DNA of 57,840 bases from Leptospira sp. (GCA_002786225.1 PEQN01000018.1:1-57840); one strand, 5' to 3'. Positions 17,631 to 28,006 are shown, counted from the first letter of the stretch. Notes: generated by a model not told the origin, from the sequence alone. A program made the numbers and translations.

Positions 17631-18101
17631 TTAATTTGATTTAATTTGAACCAAGCGAACTAATTCTTCATTCCACAATCCAAGCCAGACTTCCTTTTTC
17701 CTATCTTGGAAAAGAAAGTAGCCTGTTGGCACTGTCTCGGATTCACCTTGAATTCTAACACCTTTACCATCAGAAAGTAAAATAAATTCAGTTGTCTCTC
17801 TCGCAAGGAAACCTTCTATATTTCTATCCGTGATCAAAGTTGCATAACCAGATTTAATATTGAAATCAAGTTTAGAATGAGAGGCAGAAGGAAGAATCTC
17901 CCATACACCTTCTAACTGAATTGGACCCTCATCTTTATAATCCTGCTCATCATCTTTGCAAGCGAAGGTAGTAATTACAATAAATCCAATCAAGAAGAAT
18001 AAGATAGTAAATGAAAGAATACTGCTGATAGAATTAGGAAATTGAAAATTGAATCGAGATAGAAAATGAAATAGAGTTGGGTGAAAATTAGCTTTTTTCA
18101 T
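17631..18101 (-). CDS. Small putative lipoprotein
   Basis: 156 residues. A long hydrophobic N-terminal segment (FTILFFLIGFIVITTFAC) ends in a lipobox-like TTFAC at residue 48, followed by an acidic stretch, DDEQDYKDEG. The rest is beta-rich, with GVWEILPSASHSKLDFN and VRIQGESETVPTGYFLFQD. I do not recognise a domain. The start overlaps the end of the AsmA-like gene by four bases (ATGA), so the two are probably expressed together and may act together in the envelope. Convergent with lpxB. Confidence 0.7.
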   Translation of the reverse strand: MKKANFHPTLFHFLSRFNFQFPNSISSILSFTILFFLIGFIVITTFACKDDEQDYKDEGPIQLEGVWEILPSASHSKLDFNIKSGYATLITDRNIEGFLARETTEFILLSDGKGVRIQGESETVPTGYFLFQDRKKEVWLGLWNEELVRLVQIKSN

Positions 18102-20290
18102 TTGCAGGTATCTTCTTCTTCAAGCAATTGAATTGTTTTGAATTCGGTGCCTACCTTACCATAAAGAGTATAATAAGGAAGATTATTTTTGGTACTTCCG
18201 AAACCCTTCCACTCATTTCCTGAACTAGAAACCAAAGTTATATTTCGAAAGTAGGTGTTCTCAAAATAATGATCCATTTCGAAACCTAAATCAAAGCTCT
18301 CTTTCTTATCCCAAGCTGGAATAGGAAAATTTGAATTTATATTTTCTTTCTCAAACTCTTCTGTAGCATTCATTATTTTAGCCTTTTTTAAATTCCAAAT
18401 AGATGTATGATTGCCTTGTTTAGTTATAGAATTAAAATCTGCACCACTCGACCGAAAGCGGTATTCAAGATCCAAAGACTCAGGAAGGACCGAGTAGCCG
18501 CATAAATTAAATAAAGGTTTCTTCCATGAAAAATCAACCAAATTAAGATTCATCTCCATGTAGGGAGATTTAGTAGCAAATTGGGAATTAAAAGAAATAG
18601 AATTGCTTGTGTTTTTTTGAGAAGCCTTGGCTGTAATTCTTCCAGCTTGTATAATAACTGAATGGTTCCAATCCAAAGATTCTGAAGCATTGTCTTGAAT
18701 GATGACCTTTTGAATGCTTCCATTCCAAGTCAGATTCATCTCTTCCAAAAGATATTTGTAAATTTTTTGTTGAGTAAAGTATTCTTCAGGTAAAATCTTT
18801 TCTTGGCGATCCTTGATTTCTTTTTGTATGTATGTTTGTATTGAGCTTTTTAGGTTATACCAATTTTCCAATTGTAGGGTATCTAGTTTAGTTTGAATGC
18901 TTCCATTCATTCCTAATGGATAGTAATTTGATTTATCAGGACGAATTGATTTCCAAAATTGGAGTTTAGCGTTCGCATCTAAATTAAACCTAGAAGAAAA
19001 CACTTGACCACTTCCTTTAGAAAGCAATTGGTTCTCGATAATTTGTGTCTCCCATTTATCCCAATTAAGATCTAATTCAGTATCTTGCCACTTACCATCT
19101 TGCCAAGTGAATTTCCCATTCAGAATAAACCAGTTGTTTCTTGTGCCTGTTTCCTTCCAATCCAAAGAACCTTGAAAGGACCCATTTACATTCGTTTCCT
19201 TAGCAACTGATAGAGATTCAAACAAGTCCTCCATATCTGGAAAATTCCAGTCTATTTTAGATGATTCTAAATCTTTGGTATTCTCAATTGAGTAAGACCA
19301 ATCACCCCAATTATTTGAATAAGTTCTCTTATATGTTTTTGTTTGGCTTGGAATATCTTTAGTGTAGGTAAACTTATTTTGAAAATCAATATCTTCCCAG
19401 ATTACTTTTGGAAAAAATATAAAATTCCCATTCATAGCCTTCCATTCAGTCTCTGTGTAAAGATTTTGAGAAAATTCAGAATATTGAAACTTCAAACTGC
19501 CACTCGTACTCCCTTCATCGGAATTAAATAAATGAATCCAAGATGCAAAACCTGACACTTCTTTTATATCTAGATTCTTCCACCTCGTATTCATCTCAAC
19601 ATTTGCTGGCTTACCTTCTTTGAGTTGTATACTTCCATTTCCTTGGATACGGGTTACAAAAGGTAGCCAAAACCATCCATTTGAAAATCTAAATTCAATT
19701 GTATCTTCTTTTTTATAAAAAACCCAATCAGACTTTTGTTGTAGATTTAAAATTTGATTCTCTGCATCATAAACTTCAATTTGCAGACCAGAAAATTCAA
19801 CCTCCTGGAAATTTGCTTTCAAAAGATAGTCAACCAAGGATGAGAAAAAATCATCTCCTGTATCTATATGTATCATGGGTTCAATAATTTTTATTTTCTT
19901 GATATATGGTTGCTTAGAGAATAAAGAAGAAAGCTTAAGTCCTATCTTCTTAGATTGTAGCAACTTACGATTGTATGTAAAATCCTCTTCTTGTGAAATC
20001 ATAAGATCTTCAATAAGGATGCCTTCCCAAATGGAAAATTCAATGATTCCTAAATCAACAGCCTTTGAAAGATCATCATTGATAACTTGTGTAATAAAGT
20101 TTCGAATATCATTTACTTGTATCCTTGAATCAAAGATGCGATACTCCAGGTAGCGCATAATTCCAAAATAAATGATAAAAAGGGAAATACATCCTAAGCT
20201 TATTTTTCTAAAAAGGCGATTGCCAAGAAAAGATTTGATAGAGTCGATCGAGATAGACCTAAACCATGTCTCGATCGGAAAGGATTTCAT
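18098..20290 (-). CDS. AsmA/TamB-like envelope protein
   Basis: 730 residues with one N-terminal transmembrane helix (ISLGCISLFIIYFGIM). Next comes an AsmA-like start: a region preceding EFSIWEGILIEDLMI, then LLQSKKIGLKLSSLFSKQPY and IKKIKIIEPMIHIDTG. The remainder is long and beta-rich with many Trp-rich strands, as expected for the repetitive beta-groove of AsmA-like lipid-transfer proteins. Known family members span the periplasm and move phospholipids to the outer membrane. Similarity is by pattern, so the family call is moderately confident. It shares a four-base overlap with the small lipoprotein gene downstream. Confidence 0.65.
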   Translation of the reverse strand: MKSFPIETWFRSISIDSIKSFLGNRLFRKISLGCISLFIIYFGIMRYLEYRIFDSRIQVNDIRNFITQVINDDLSKAVDLGIIEFSIWEGILIEDLMISQEEDFTYNRKLLQSKKIGLKLSSLFSKQPYIKKIKIIEPMIHIDTGDDFFSSLVDYLLKANFQEVEFSGLQIEVYDAENQILNLQQKSDWVFYKKEDTIEFRFSNGWFWLPFVTRIQGNGSIQLKEGKPANVEMNTRWKNLDIKEVSGFASWIHLFNSDEGSTSGSLKFQYSEFSQNLYTETEWKAMNGNFIFFPKVIWEDIDFQNKFTYTKDIPSQTKTYKRTYSNNWGDWSYSIENTKDLESSKIDWNFPDMEDLFESLSVAKETNVNGSFQGSLDWKETGTRNNWFILNGKFTWQDGKWQDTELDLNWDKWETQIIENQLLSKGSGQVFSSRFNLDANAKLQFWKSIRPDKSNYYPLGMNGSIQTKLDTLQLENWYNLKSSIQTYIQKEIKDRQEKILPEEYFTQQKIYKYLLEEMNLTWNGSIQKVIIQDNASESLDWNHSVIIQAGRITAKASQKNTSNSISFNSQFATKSPYMEMNLNLVDFSWKKPLFNLCGYSVLPESLDLEYRFRSSGADFNSITKQGNHTSIWNLKKAKIMNATEEFEKENINSNFPIPAWDKKESFDLGFEMDHYFENTYFRNITLVSSSGNEWKGFGSTKNNLPYYTLYGKVGTEFKTIQLLEEEDTCK

Positions 20291-20313
20291 AACTTAAAAA
20301 AAATTCGGTGGGA

Positions 20314-20991
20314 TTATTTGGAACCTAAGATCTGAGAGCATTCATTTTTAATACTTGCTAGACTTGCAGAATTGGGATATTCTTTAAGACCTAATTCGGC
20401 AACTTGCATACTCTTCTTATAAAAGTCTAGACTCTTATTCGTATAACCCATCTTATAGTAAGTTTTTGCAGCTGTCTCATAGTAAAAATGGTCTTTATGA
20501 GCTTCAGGACCTTTGTAAGCTCTACTCAAAGCAGCAAGTGCTGGGTAGTATTCTTTCTCTTCATATAGAGATCTAGCAACCATCTTCTTTCTTTCATGGT
20601 CGTTATAATTGCGATCTAGTTTCTCAGATGCACTCAGATATCCTATGGCTTGGCTATAATCCGATTTACCATAATAAGCCTTTCCTAAATAAAGATTTAC
20701 TTCGGAAGGATTGATTGCTTTAGTATTGGTCTGTAAAACTTCCTTCAAAAGAATAGCTGCTTGGTCATAGTTCCCATGATCTACTAGTATCTTTGCTTTA
20801 TCTAGCTTTAGCTGTTGCTTGCGGTCTTCTGGTACAGTTATTAGAGAGAGCTCCGAATCTATGGAAGTAATCTTATCTTGTGTAGATTTCTCCATTCTCA
20901 TGGATAAGGGAGAATCCTCTTTGTCCTGGGCTGAAGAACATGCTGTCCCTGCTAGTCCCAAAATAAAAAGCATTACTGTAATTAATTTCAT
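20314..20991 (-). CDS. TPR-repeat lipoprotein
   Basis: 225 residues with a clear lipoprotein signal (VMLFILGLAGTAC, Cys followed by SSAQDKEDS). After it come at least three tetratricopeptide-like repeats, for example NYDQAAILLKEVLQTNTKAI, NLYLGKAYYGKSDYSQAIGY and YYETAAKTYYKMGYTNKSLD. TPR lipoproteins commonly act as scaffolds at the outer membrane. It sits between the AsmA-like gene and the UvrD-family helicase, with gaps of only 9 to 23 bases, so it is likely in one transcription unit. Confidence 0.85.
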   Translation of the reverse strand: MKLITVMLFILGLAGTACSSAQDKEDSPLSMRMEKSTQDKITSIDSELSLITVPEDRKQQLKLDKAKILVDHGNYDQAAILLKEVLQTNTKAINPSEVNLYLGKAYYGKSDYSQAIGYLSASEKLDRNYNDHERKKMVARSLYEEKEYYPALAALSRAYKGPEAHKDHFYYETAAKTYYKMGYTNKSLDFYKKSMQVAELGLKEYPNSASLASIKNECSQILGSK

Positions 20992-21000
20992 AACTAATAT

Positions 21001-23016
21001 CTAACCGACCTTCAATTTTTCTAATTCTTTTAAAAAGTCAACTCCTGCATCAGGAGAAGCATCCTCCAATTTTTGGAGGTTAATTGTAGTAGGATCAATC
21101 TCTTCAAGGAACCTTGACGGACTTGTATCCATACTCTCCCCATACTTTCTACGGGTCTTTGCGCTTGTCAAGAATAATTTTCTTTTGGCTCTTGTCATAG
21201 CGACATAAAACAATCTGCGTTCTTCATCTACAGAATTACCCTCATCTACAACTCTTGAATTGGGAATAACTCCTTCCTCTATACCTACGACAAAAACAGT
21301 CTCGAACTCAAGTCCTTTTGATTGGTGAATTGTCAGCAATTGAACTCTGTTGTCTTCCTTTTCTTCATCTTGAGGCTCATCTTCCATAAGCAAGGCAAGT
21401 CTTGCCAAAAAGTCAAAAAGGCTAGGTTTTTCTTCTCTATCTTCATCATCTTCGAAAAAGGACAACATGTTCACTAATTCGGACATATTGTACAATCTTG
21501 CCTTAACTACTTTTTCGTCTGATTCTTCTATTTGAATCTCTCTTTCCATTCCGCTTTCTTGGATAAATTCTCTAAGAACTGGTGCAAGTTTCGCACTTTG
21601 GGCGAATTTCTTTCTGTATTTATCTAAGAGCTCAGAGTAGTTGTACATTTCTTCTCTAACCTTAGATTTCACTTCAGGAAGGTAATCTGGAGAGGCTATG
21701 ATCTTATCCATAATATCATGCAAAGATGATCCATTTTGGATAGAGGCATTGTGCATAGCTGCCATACTTTTCTCCCCTATCTTTCGCTTGGGGGTATTGA
21801 TAGTTCTCATCAAAGCAAGTTCATCTTTGGGATTAGCAATGATTCTCAGATAAGCAATGATATCACGGACTTCTTTTCTATCAAAAAAATTATAACCACC
21901 GACCACTTTGTACGGAATATTTCGCATTCTTAGTTCTTCCTCAAAAGGTCTCGCTTGGAAGTTGGTTCGAAATAGAATAGCAAGATCTTTTAACTTGCTG
22001 CCTTTTCGTTGGGCTTCTTCAATCTTACTCACCACAAAGATAGCTTCTTCCCTTTCATCCTGTGTTTCGAAGTATTCCACTTTCTCCTCAGAGTAAAGGC
22101 TACTGAATAATTCTTTGGCACGACGATCTAAATTTTTCTGAATTAGGCTATTGGCTGCTTTGATGATAATAGAAGTCGACCTGTAATTTTCAAGAAGTCG
22201 CACAACCTTAGAATCAGGGAAATCGTTTTCAAAATTCAAAATCAATTGTATATTGGAGCCCCGAAAAGCATAGATACTTTGGTCATCATCACCTACAACA
22301 CAAAGGTTGCGATGTGGCCCCCTAAGAAGAGTTAGAAATTCATATTGAAGTTCATTGGTATCCTGGAATTCATCTACCATAAAGTAATGAAATTTCTTAT
22401 GATACATTTCTGCAATTTCTGGAAATTTATGAAAAAGATCAGATGGCAATAAAATCAAGTCATCAAAATCTAGAGAATTTGTATCTTTAAGGGAATCTAT
22501 ATAATTAGGATAAATTTCTCTAGCAACAATATCTAGCTCGTTGCTTGATTCGTAGAGTCTATCTAAATATATATTTTTTGTATTCTTAACAAGAGATATG
22601 CGGCGTATGATTTCCTTAGGAGGAAAATCTTTCGGATTCCATTTCTTTGCCTTCATCAATTGTATAAGAAGTGCTTCTTGGTCATTAGAATTGAGAAGCA
22701 GAAAGTGATTGCTATAACCGAGTTTGTCTATATGTTCTTTGAGAATTTTCAAACCTAAAGAGTGAAAGGTAGAAAGAATAATACCTCTCAGAGAAGTTCG
22801 TGGAACCATTTTACGAAGTCTAGATTCCATTTCTCTTGCGCTTTTGTTTGTAAAGGATAGTGCTACGATTTTGGAAGCTTGGATCTTCTGGTTTTGGATC
22901 ATATGGGCGATCCTATTCGTAATCACGCGAGTCTTACCAGAACCCGCTCCTGCAAAAACAAGAAGTGGGCCTTCCACTTTACGGACGGCTTCCATTTGGT
23001 TGGGATTCAATTCCAT
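21001..23016 (-). CDS. UvrD/PcrA-family ATP-dependent DNA helicase
   Basis: 671 residues with all superfamily 1A helicase motifs. These are Q-motif LNPNQMEAV, motif I FAGAGSGKTRVITNRIAHMI, motif Ia SFTNKSAREM, motif II FMVDEFQDTN, motif III GDDDQSIYAFRGS, motif IV LLENYRS, motif V LTIHQSKGLEFETVFVVGIE and motif VI RRLFYVAMTRAKRKL. It unwinds DNA 3' to 5' in repair and in clearing replication obstacles. Length and motifs fit PcrA/Rep/UvrD; I cannot decide which from sequence alone. The C-terminus (about 70 residues after motif VI) is shorter than in E. coli UvrD. Confidence 0.93.
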   Translation of the reverse strand: MELNPNQMEAVRKVEGPLLVFAGAGSGKTRVITNRIAHMIQNQKIQASKIVALSFTNKSAREMESRLRKMVPRTSLRGIILSTFHSLGLKILKEHIDKLGYSNHFLLLNSNDQEALLIQLMKAKKWNPKDFPPKEIIRRISLVKNTKNIYLDRLYESSNELDIVAREIYPNYIDSLKDTNSLDFDDLILLPSDLFHKFPEIAEMYHKKFHYFMVDEFQDTNELQYEFLTLLRGPHRNLCVVGDDDQSIYAFRGSNIQLILNFENDFPDSKVVRLLENYRSTSIIIKAANSLIQKNLDRRAKELFSSLYSEEKVEYFETQDEREEAIFVVSKIEEAQRKGSKLKDLAILFRTNFQARPFEEELRMRNIPYKVVGGYNFFDRKEVRDIIAYLRIIANPKDELALMRTINTPKRKIGEKSMAAMHNASIQNGSSLHDIMDKIIASPDYLPEVKSKVREEMYNYSELLDKYRKKFAQSAKLAPVLREFIQESGMEREIQIEESDEKVVKARLYNMSELVNMLSFFEDDEDREEKPSLFDFLARLALLMEDEPQDEEKEDNRVQLLTIHQSKGLEFETVFVVGIEEGVIPNSRVVDEGNSVDEERRLFYVAMTRAKRKLFLTSAKTRRKYGESMDTSPSRFLEEIDPTTINLQKLEDASPDAGVDFLKELEKLKVG

Positions 23017-23104
23017 GTGTATGGAGACATAATAAAAAATTGAGGAACTGAATCAAGAAAAAACAGATTTCGTCTTGGAAGGAATAGAATCATTTGAAGT
23101 ATGG

Positions 23105-23677
23105 ATGTATATGGAATTTGGAAATCCCCAAGAGAATCTTTGGCCTCGAAAAAATCGTAAGGTACTCCATGATACACCTATTTTCAAACTCGTTTCCCAC
23201 GATGTAAGTCCTTATGGTAAAGATTTTACAAAACCATTTTACGTCTTGGAATCCAAATCTTGGGTTAATGTTGTCGCTATTACTGATAAAGATGAAATCC
23301 TTTTAATCAGGCAATACAGACATGGACTTCATGAATATTGCATAGAAATACCAGGTGGTATCGTTGATGAAGAAGGTGAAGATGCACCCTTGATTTCTGC
23401 AAAGAGAGAACTCATAGAAGAGACTGGTTATACAGCTCCTGAATGGAAATTACTTGGTAAAGTTTCTGGAAATCCAGCCGTATTCAACAACTACTCCTAC
23501 ACATATCTTGCATTAGGTGCTAGCAAAACAGATAATGTTGATTTTGATGAAGCGGAAGATATAGAAATCATTTTGGTTCCCAAGGATAGAATCATAGAGC
23601 TTATTCGGAATGGAACCATACACCATTCCATGATGGTTGCGGCACTTAGTCTGTATTTGATTCATGAAAAATTCTAA
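23105..23677 (+). CDS. Nudix hydrolase (ADP-ribose pyrophosphatase-like)
   Basis: About 190 residues. The Nudix region is EIPGGIVDEEGEDAPLISAK followed by RELIEETGYT. The REL-EETGY half is canonical, while the spacing back to GG is two residues longer than usual. The N-terminal domain (WPRKNRKVLHDTPIFKLVSH) and ILLIRQYRHGLHEYCIE resemble ADP-ribose pyrophosphatases, which split ADP-ribose to AMP and ribose phosphate. I chose the ATG at 23105; ATG 23111 and TTG 23075 are alternatives. It overlaps the MFS gene by 14 bases. Confidence 0.85.
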   Translation: MYMEFGNPQENLWPRKNRKVLHDTPIFKLVSHDVSPYGKDFTKPFYVLESKSWVNVVAITDKDEILLIRQYRHGLHEYCIEIPGGIVDEEGEDAPLISAKRELIEETGYTAPEWKLLGKVSGNPAVFNNYSYTYLALGASKTDNVDFDEAEDIEIILVPKDRIIELIRNGTIHHSMMVAALSLYLIHEKF

Positions 23678-24941
23678 TCGTAGAGGATTAGAAAGCTACG
23701 CTATCTTCCGTATACGAGATTTTCGATTTTATATTCTTTCCAGATTGCCCTTTGTTCTTTCAATCCAAATGCAAGCAGTGATAGTTGGTTGGCAGATTTA
23801 TGATATCACCAAAGATCCATTAGCTCTAGGTTTAATAGGTCTTGCGGAGGCAATTCCATCCATCATGGTAGCTCTTTATGCTGGTCATCTTGCGGATCGC
23901 TTTGAGAGAAAACGAATTGCAGTGTATTCAAATTTTGTTTTGATCTTATGCTCTTTTCTGCTCTTCTTATTCACCCTAGATGGACAGAAGTTTCTGGCAA
24001 CATATGGTGCGGGACCAATTTATTATGTGATCATCCTCTCTGGAATTGCACGAGGATTTATTGGACCTAGTATTTTTGCCTTTATGACTCAAATTGTACC
24101 CAAGGATCTTTATCCAGAATCAGCTGCTTGGTCTGGCACTAGCTTTCAGATTGGTTCAGTACTTGGTCCAGCTCTGGGAGGTTTGGTATATGGATTTTAT
24201 GGAGTGACGGTCGCCTACTTTGTTGATTTTGTTTTTGTAAGTATTTCTTTCCTTTTTCTTATGCAAATTCCGAGCAGATCATTGCCAGAAATTCCTTCTA
24301 AAGAAAGTTTATATGCTTCTCTTTCTGCTGGGATACGATTTGTACTTAAAAATGAATATGTACTCGGAGCAATGTCCTTAGATATGTTTGCAGTTTTGTT
24401 TGGAGGAGCAGTTGCTCTTCTTCCCATCTTTGCAGCAGAAATACTGCACGTTGGTTCGGAAGGTTTAGGTTTTCTTAGAGCTGCTCCTTCGGTAGGGGCT
24501 GTGATTGTCGCAGTCTATCTTGCTCATAGACCTCCTCTCTTTCACTCTGGTAAAATACTTCTAGGATGTGTAGCAGGTTTTGGATTATCCATACTACTTT
24601 TTGCTTTCTCTCAGAACTTCTATTTATCATTATTTGCCTTATTCCTTAGTGGGAGTTTTGATTCTGTAAGTGTGATTATTCGTTCTACTATTATGCAAAT
24701 CATGACTCCCGATTCCATGCGTGGAAGAGTTAGTGCGGTAAATAAAATGTTTATTGGTTCTTCCAATGAAATTGGTGCTTTTGAATCAGGAATCACTGCA
24801 AAATTCATGGGCACTGTACCTTCAGTATTATTTGGAGGCACTATGACACTTGCTATAGTAGCCTTAAGTACGAGAGTATTCCCTAAACTCATAGATTTGG
24901 AGCTCAAGGATTTCTTAGATAAAACTTCTACAGAAAACTAG
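23664..24941 (+). CDS. MFS transporter (EntS-like exporter family)
   Basis: 425 residues with about twelve hydrophobic helices. The loop 2-3 motif GHLADRFERKRIAVYSN is the classic MFS signature. The N-terminal FRFYILSRLPFVLSIQMQA and the mid-protein region IVPKDLYPESAAWSGTSFQI resemble the EntS/MFS_3 branch of drug and siderophore exporters. Late in the sequence, MRGRVSAVNKMFIGSSNEIG also fits this branch. Substrate unknown. The 14-base overlap with the Nudix gene suggests they are co-translated, though no functional link is evident. Confidence 0.9.
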   Translation: MKNSNRRGLESYAIFRIRDFRFYILSRLPFVLSIQMQAVIVGWQIYDITKDPLALGLIGLAEAIPSIMVALYAGHLADRFERKRIAVYSNFVLILCSFLLFLFTLDGQKFLATYGAGPIYYVIILSGIARGFIGPSIFAFMTQIVPKDLYPESAAWSGTSFQIGSVLGPALGGLVYGFYGVTVAYFVDFVFVSISFLFLMQIPSRSLPEIPSKESLYASLSAGIRFVLKNEYVLGAMSLDMFAVLFGGAVALLPIFAAEILHVGSEGLGFLRAAPSVGAVIVAVYLAHRPPLFHSGKILLGCVAGFGLSILLFAFSQNFYLSLFALFLSGSFDSVSVIIRSTIMQIMTPDSMRGRVSAVNKMFIGSSNEIGAFESGITAKFMGTVPSVLFGGTMTLAIVALSTRVFPKLIDLELKDFLDKTSTEN

Positions 24942-24986
24942 ATTATTAGATTTGAATTAAATACTATTTTGATATTCTATATGTTT

Positions 24987-25841
24987 CTATTTTTTTTCAC
25001 TTATTGTATAAAGCCGATTGAAATACATTTCTAAAAGTGCTTTTAACAAAAGTATTATGAATGGACCTGACATTGGAAGAAGTAAGGCAACTATTAAAGA
25101 CCCAAAGTAAAATGGAAAAAAGAACCACAATCCTATGATAAATAAATCTCCCATTTTATCCTTCTTAAGATAATCATAAAATGGATGCAGACGAAATGAA
25201 TTCAGTAATTCATTGGATGCAGGAAAAGGCGAAATTCCTAGGACTAACCATGAATAGGATTTTTCATGATTTAGAAATATTTTATCTCTAAAGAAATGAA
25301 TCAATTTGGGAGTATGACGGGCAAATGATATTAAAAAGATTATGAATAAAAAAACCTGTTCTTGAATATTCAATGAAATAAGGATATTCCAGAAAGATGT
25401 AGAAAAGTCTCCACCAAGAACAACACTGAAAAAAAGTTCCCCAAATAAATAAGATGTGAAATTAAATCCTAACAATAATAATAAAACACAAATTAAAGCA
25501 AAGCTGATAACCAAAAATAAAGGCAATCCTAAAATTGTAAGAATGAATAATGAAATAATAAATTGAGTATTGTTCTGAAATTTGGGAAGGATAGAAGAGA
25601 AATCAGATTTTAAAAGACTAAACCATCGAAGTAACTCAAAGAAACCATAACTTAGTAATCGAAGAAAGGAAAAAAATAAAATTAAATAAAATTCTGGAAT
25701 TAAAGGTAAAAGAATCTCTTGGTTTGATGTTTTGAAAATGAAAAACCCCCAGAGAGGAGAAAGATCAAATAAAAATTCCTTCCATTCTTTGTTGGACAGT
25801 GGAAAAAAAGGAAGAAATAAAGAAAGAATACTTGACTTCAT
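24987..25841 (-). CDS. Polytopic membrane protein of unknown function
   Basis: 284 residues with about six hydrophobic segments, such as LFILTILGLPLFLVISFALI, QVFLFIIFLISFAR and IIGLWFFFPFYFGSLIVALL. The central loop contains SWLVLGISPFPASNELLNSF. This looks loosely like a Yip1-type or small multi-pass protein, but I would not assign it. It is convergent with the MFS gene and divergent from the DUF2207 gene, with a short AT-rich promoter region between. Confidence 0.7.
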   Translation of the reverse strand: MKSSILSLFLPFFPLSNKEWKEFLFDLSPLWGFFIFKTSNQEILLPLIPEFYLILFFSFLRLLSYGFFELLRWFSLLKSDFSSILPKFQNNTQFIISLFILTILGLPLFLVISFALICVLLLLLGFNFTSYLFGELFFSVVLGGDFSTSFWNILISLNIQEQVFLFIIFLISFARHTPKLIHFFRDKIFLNHEKSYSWLVLGISPFPASNELLNSFRLHPFYDYLKKDKMGDLFIIGLWFFFPFYFGSLIVALLLPMSGPFIILLLKALLEMYFNRLYTISEKK

Positions 25842-25939
25842 AGAATGAATTATTTACTTTTTATAAGTTTTTAATTTTTGTAAAGATATTTCAAATAATT
25901 TGTTAAGATTCTATTGAATTAATATTTTTGGAGCAGCCA

Positions 25940-28006
25940 ATGATAAATTCTATACTTTGTCGCAGACTTTCTATAATAATTCTCTTTCTTTTTACTAATT
26001 CATTACTAGCTCAGGAGAAATCCCTAGATTGGAATTCCATTCAGGTGGATGCTATTCTCAAAAACAATGGCAACCTTTTGGTTTCTGAGACACAAACTAT
26101 CTTATTCAATGGGGATTGGAATGGTGCCTACCGTCAATTTGAACTAGGTCTAGGCCAGAAAATTCATTTCCAATCTATAGAAATTTTGAGAGAGGATGGC
26201 AAATGGGAAACTTTAAGCAATAATTCTGTTGATAACATAGACTCATATCTTTGGTATCCTATAGAGTCCATGGTGAAATGGAGATCCAGAAATCCGTTCG
26301 ATCCAGTTTTTAATCAAAAAGTAATTACCTATCGCCTAAATTATGAATATGAGTATATTCTTAATTCATTATCTAATTCAGAATTCCAATTAGACCATGA
26401 CTTTGGCTTTGCTGATAGAATAGGAAGTATCAAATCTTTTTCTGTAAATTTATCCTGGGAGGATAATTGGGATTTATGCCATGGAAACGATCAGGTTTGG
26501 AGTAAAGATTTTAACCAAAAATCTGCTCTTACGATTCATGCTTCCCGTGCCCTAGCTCCAGGCGATAAAATGATTGTAAAACTTCGCTTTAATTACAAGG
26601 CAAATGCATCTTTACTCAACCAAAGATCCGTTTGGAAGGAATATGCAATTCGTATACTTCATTTTTTTCTTTTAACAATCCTTGCATTGTGCTTGAGTGC
26701 CTTAATCTTTTTATATTGCAAGAGAAAAGGATTTTTTGCTGAGCCTGTTGAAATACAATCCTGGAAAGAATTTGAATCCTTTCTGGCTGATTTGTCCCCA
26801 GAGGAAGTCGCCATCCTTTCGGAAAAAGGATTAGTTGCCTCATGGATGACAAGATTAATCCAAGAAAAAAAGTTAGAATTTTCATCTAAGGAAAAAGAAG
26901 AAAAAATACTTCGAAGCTTAGTTAACTTAGAATTATTCCGTGAAGAGGATCAAACTATTTTGAAAGAATTGTTTGTGGAAGATAAAGATACAATTAGTAT
27001 TTCAGAGTTAAAGTCACACTACAAAAAAGAAAAAAAATCCTATTCTCTTTATGATTCTATTTATTTACAATACAGTGCGAGTCTTGTGAAGAAAAATCTA
27101 TTGCCCAATCCTAATTCAATGGTAAGTAAAATAATAAATTTCCTCTTTGATAAAATTATTTCTAAATTTTATATCATGATTCCCCTTAGTATTATTCTAT
27201 TTATTTTCCATTGGCTTTTCATAGATCCTATCATGAATGCTAATGCAATTTCCACAGGTCGATTTGCCTTCTTTTGTTTTGCATTTGCATTCTCACGAAT
27301 ACTCATGAGTTTATTGGTAGATGATCATTATGGCTTTTTTGATTTGAGGCACAACAGAGTTAAATACTTTCATTATAGATATTTACTCTCTATCCTTCCA
27401 AGTTTTGTGATTTTTGCCTTTTACTTTTGGAGTTTGGATATTCACCTTGAATTGTATTATACTTTACTGGGAATTTGTGTATTCAGTATATTCGAATATT
27501 TACTTAATACCAACCCTATTCAGCAACTTCAGCAAATAGAGATCACTCTGAAAGCATTGGCTTTGAAAGAATTTTTACAAAGTAAGCTACTATCTGATGA
27601 GACTTGCGATGTTCCACAAAAGTTTGCCGCCTATATCCCTGCACTAGATTTAACTCATTCAATTGAATACAGAATAACTTCTTTGGGTAAATTAGATTGT
27701 CTATATCTAATCCCAGAATTTTTCGAGAATTGGAAAGCGATAGTTGAGAAGCAAAAAACTGCTTCTTCGTCTTTAAGAAGTGGGTCTAGTTTTGGTTCAT
27801 CTAGTTCCGAAACTTCGACATCTTCTATGAGTACTGGTGCTATAGCAACTAGCATTGGATTAGGTGGTTTATTTGCGGGTGCTGGAGCAAGTGCATCTTG
27901 GTCAGAGATGAGTAATTTTTCATCTAGTGCCTCCTACTCTCCTCCTTCCAGTTCTAGTTCTTCTGGCTCCAGTAGTTCTGGAGGTGGTGGAGGTGGAGGT
28001 TGGTAG
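25940..28006 (+). CDS. DUF2207-domain membrane protein
   Basis: About 688 residues. A signal peptide (IIILFLFTNSLLAQEK) is followed by the DUF2207 beta-domain (VDAILKNNGNLLVSETQTIL, then GDWNGAYRQFELGL, to about residue 230). Then come a transmembrane helix (LLTILALCLSALIFLYC), a cytoplasmic helical region, two or more further helices, and the characteristic Ser-rich tail ending SSSGGGGGGGW. The function of this widespread family is unknown. The start was moved to ATG 25940 because GGAG lies six bases before it; the TTG at 25928 would add four residues. Confidence 0.88.
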   Translation: MINSILCRRLSIIILFLFTNSLLAQEKSLDWNSIQVDAILKNNGNLLVSETQTILFNGDWNGAYRQFELGLGQKIHFQSIEILREDGKWETLSNNSVDNIDSYLWYPIESMVKWRSRNPFDPVFNQKVITYRLNYEYEYILNSLSNSEFQLDHDFGFADRIGSIKSFSVNLSWEDNWDLCHGNDQVWSKDFNQKSALTIHASRALAPGDKMIVKLRFNYKANASLLNQRSVWKEYAIRILHFFLLTILALCLSALIFLYCKRKGFFAEPVEIQSWKEFESFLADLSPEEVAILSEKGLVASWMTRLIQEKKLEFSSKEKEEKILRSLVNLELFREEDQTILKELFVEDKDTISISELKSHYKKEKKSYSLYDSIYLQYSASLVKKNLLPNPNSMVSKIINFLFDKIISKFYIMIPLSIILFIFHWLFIDPIMNANAISTGRFAFFCFAFAFSRILMSLLVDDHYGFFDLRHNRVKYFHYRYLLSILPSFVIFAFYFWSLDIHLELYYTLLGICVFSIFEYLLNTNPIQQLQQIEITLKALALKEFLQSKLLSDETCDVPQKFAAYIPALDLTHSIEYRITSLGKLDCLYLIPEFFENWKAIVEKQKTASSSLRSGSSFGSSSSETSTSSMSTGAIATSIGLGGLFAGAGASASWSEMSNFSSSASYSPPSSSSSSGSSSSGGGGGGGW

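Noticed and set aside
25928..25939. TTG start for the DUF2207 gene
   Set aside because: The ATG at 25940 has GGAG at the correct distance and gives a normal signal peptide.
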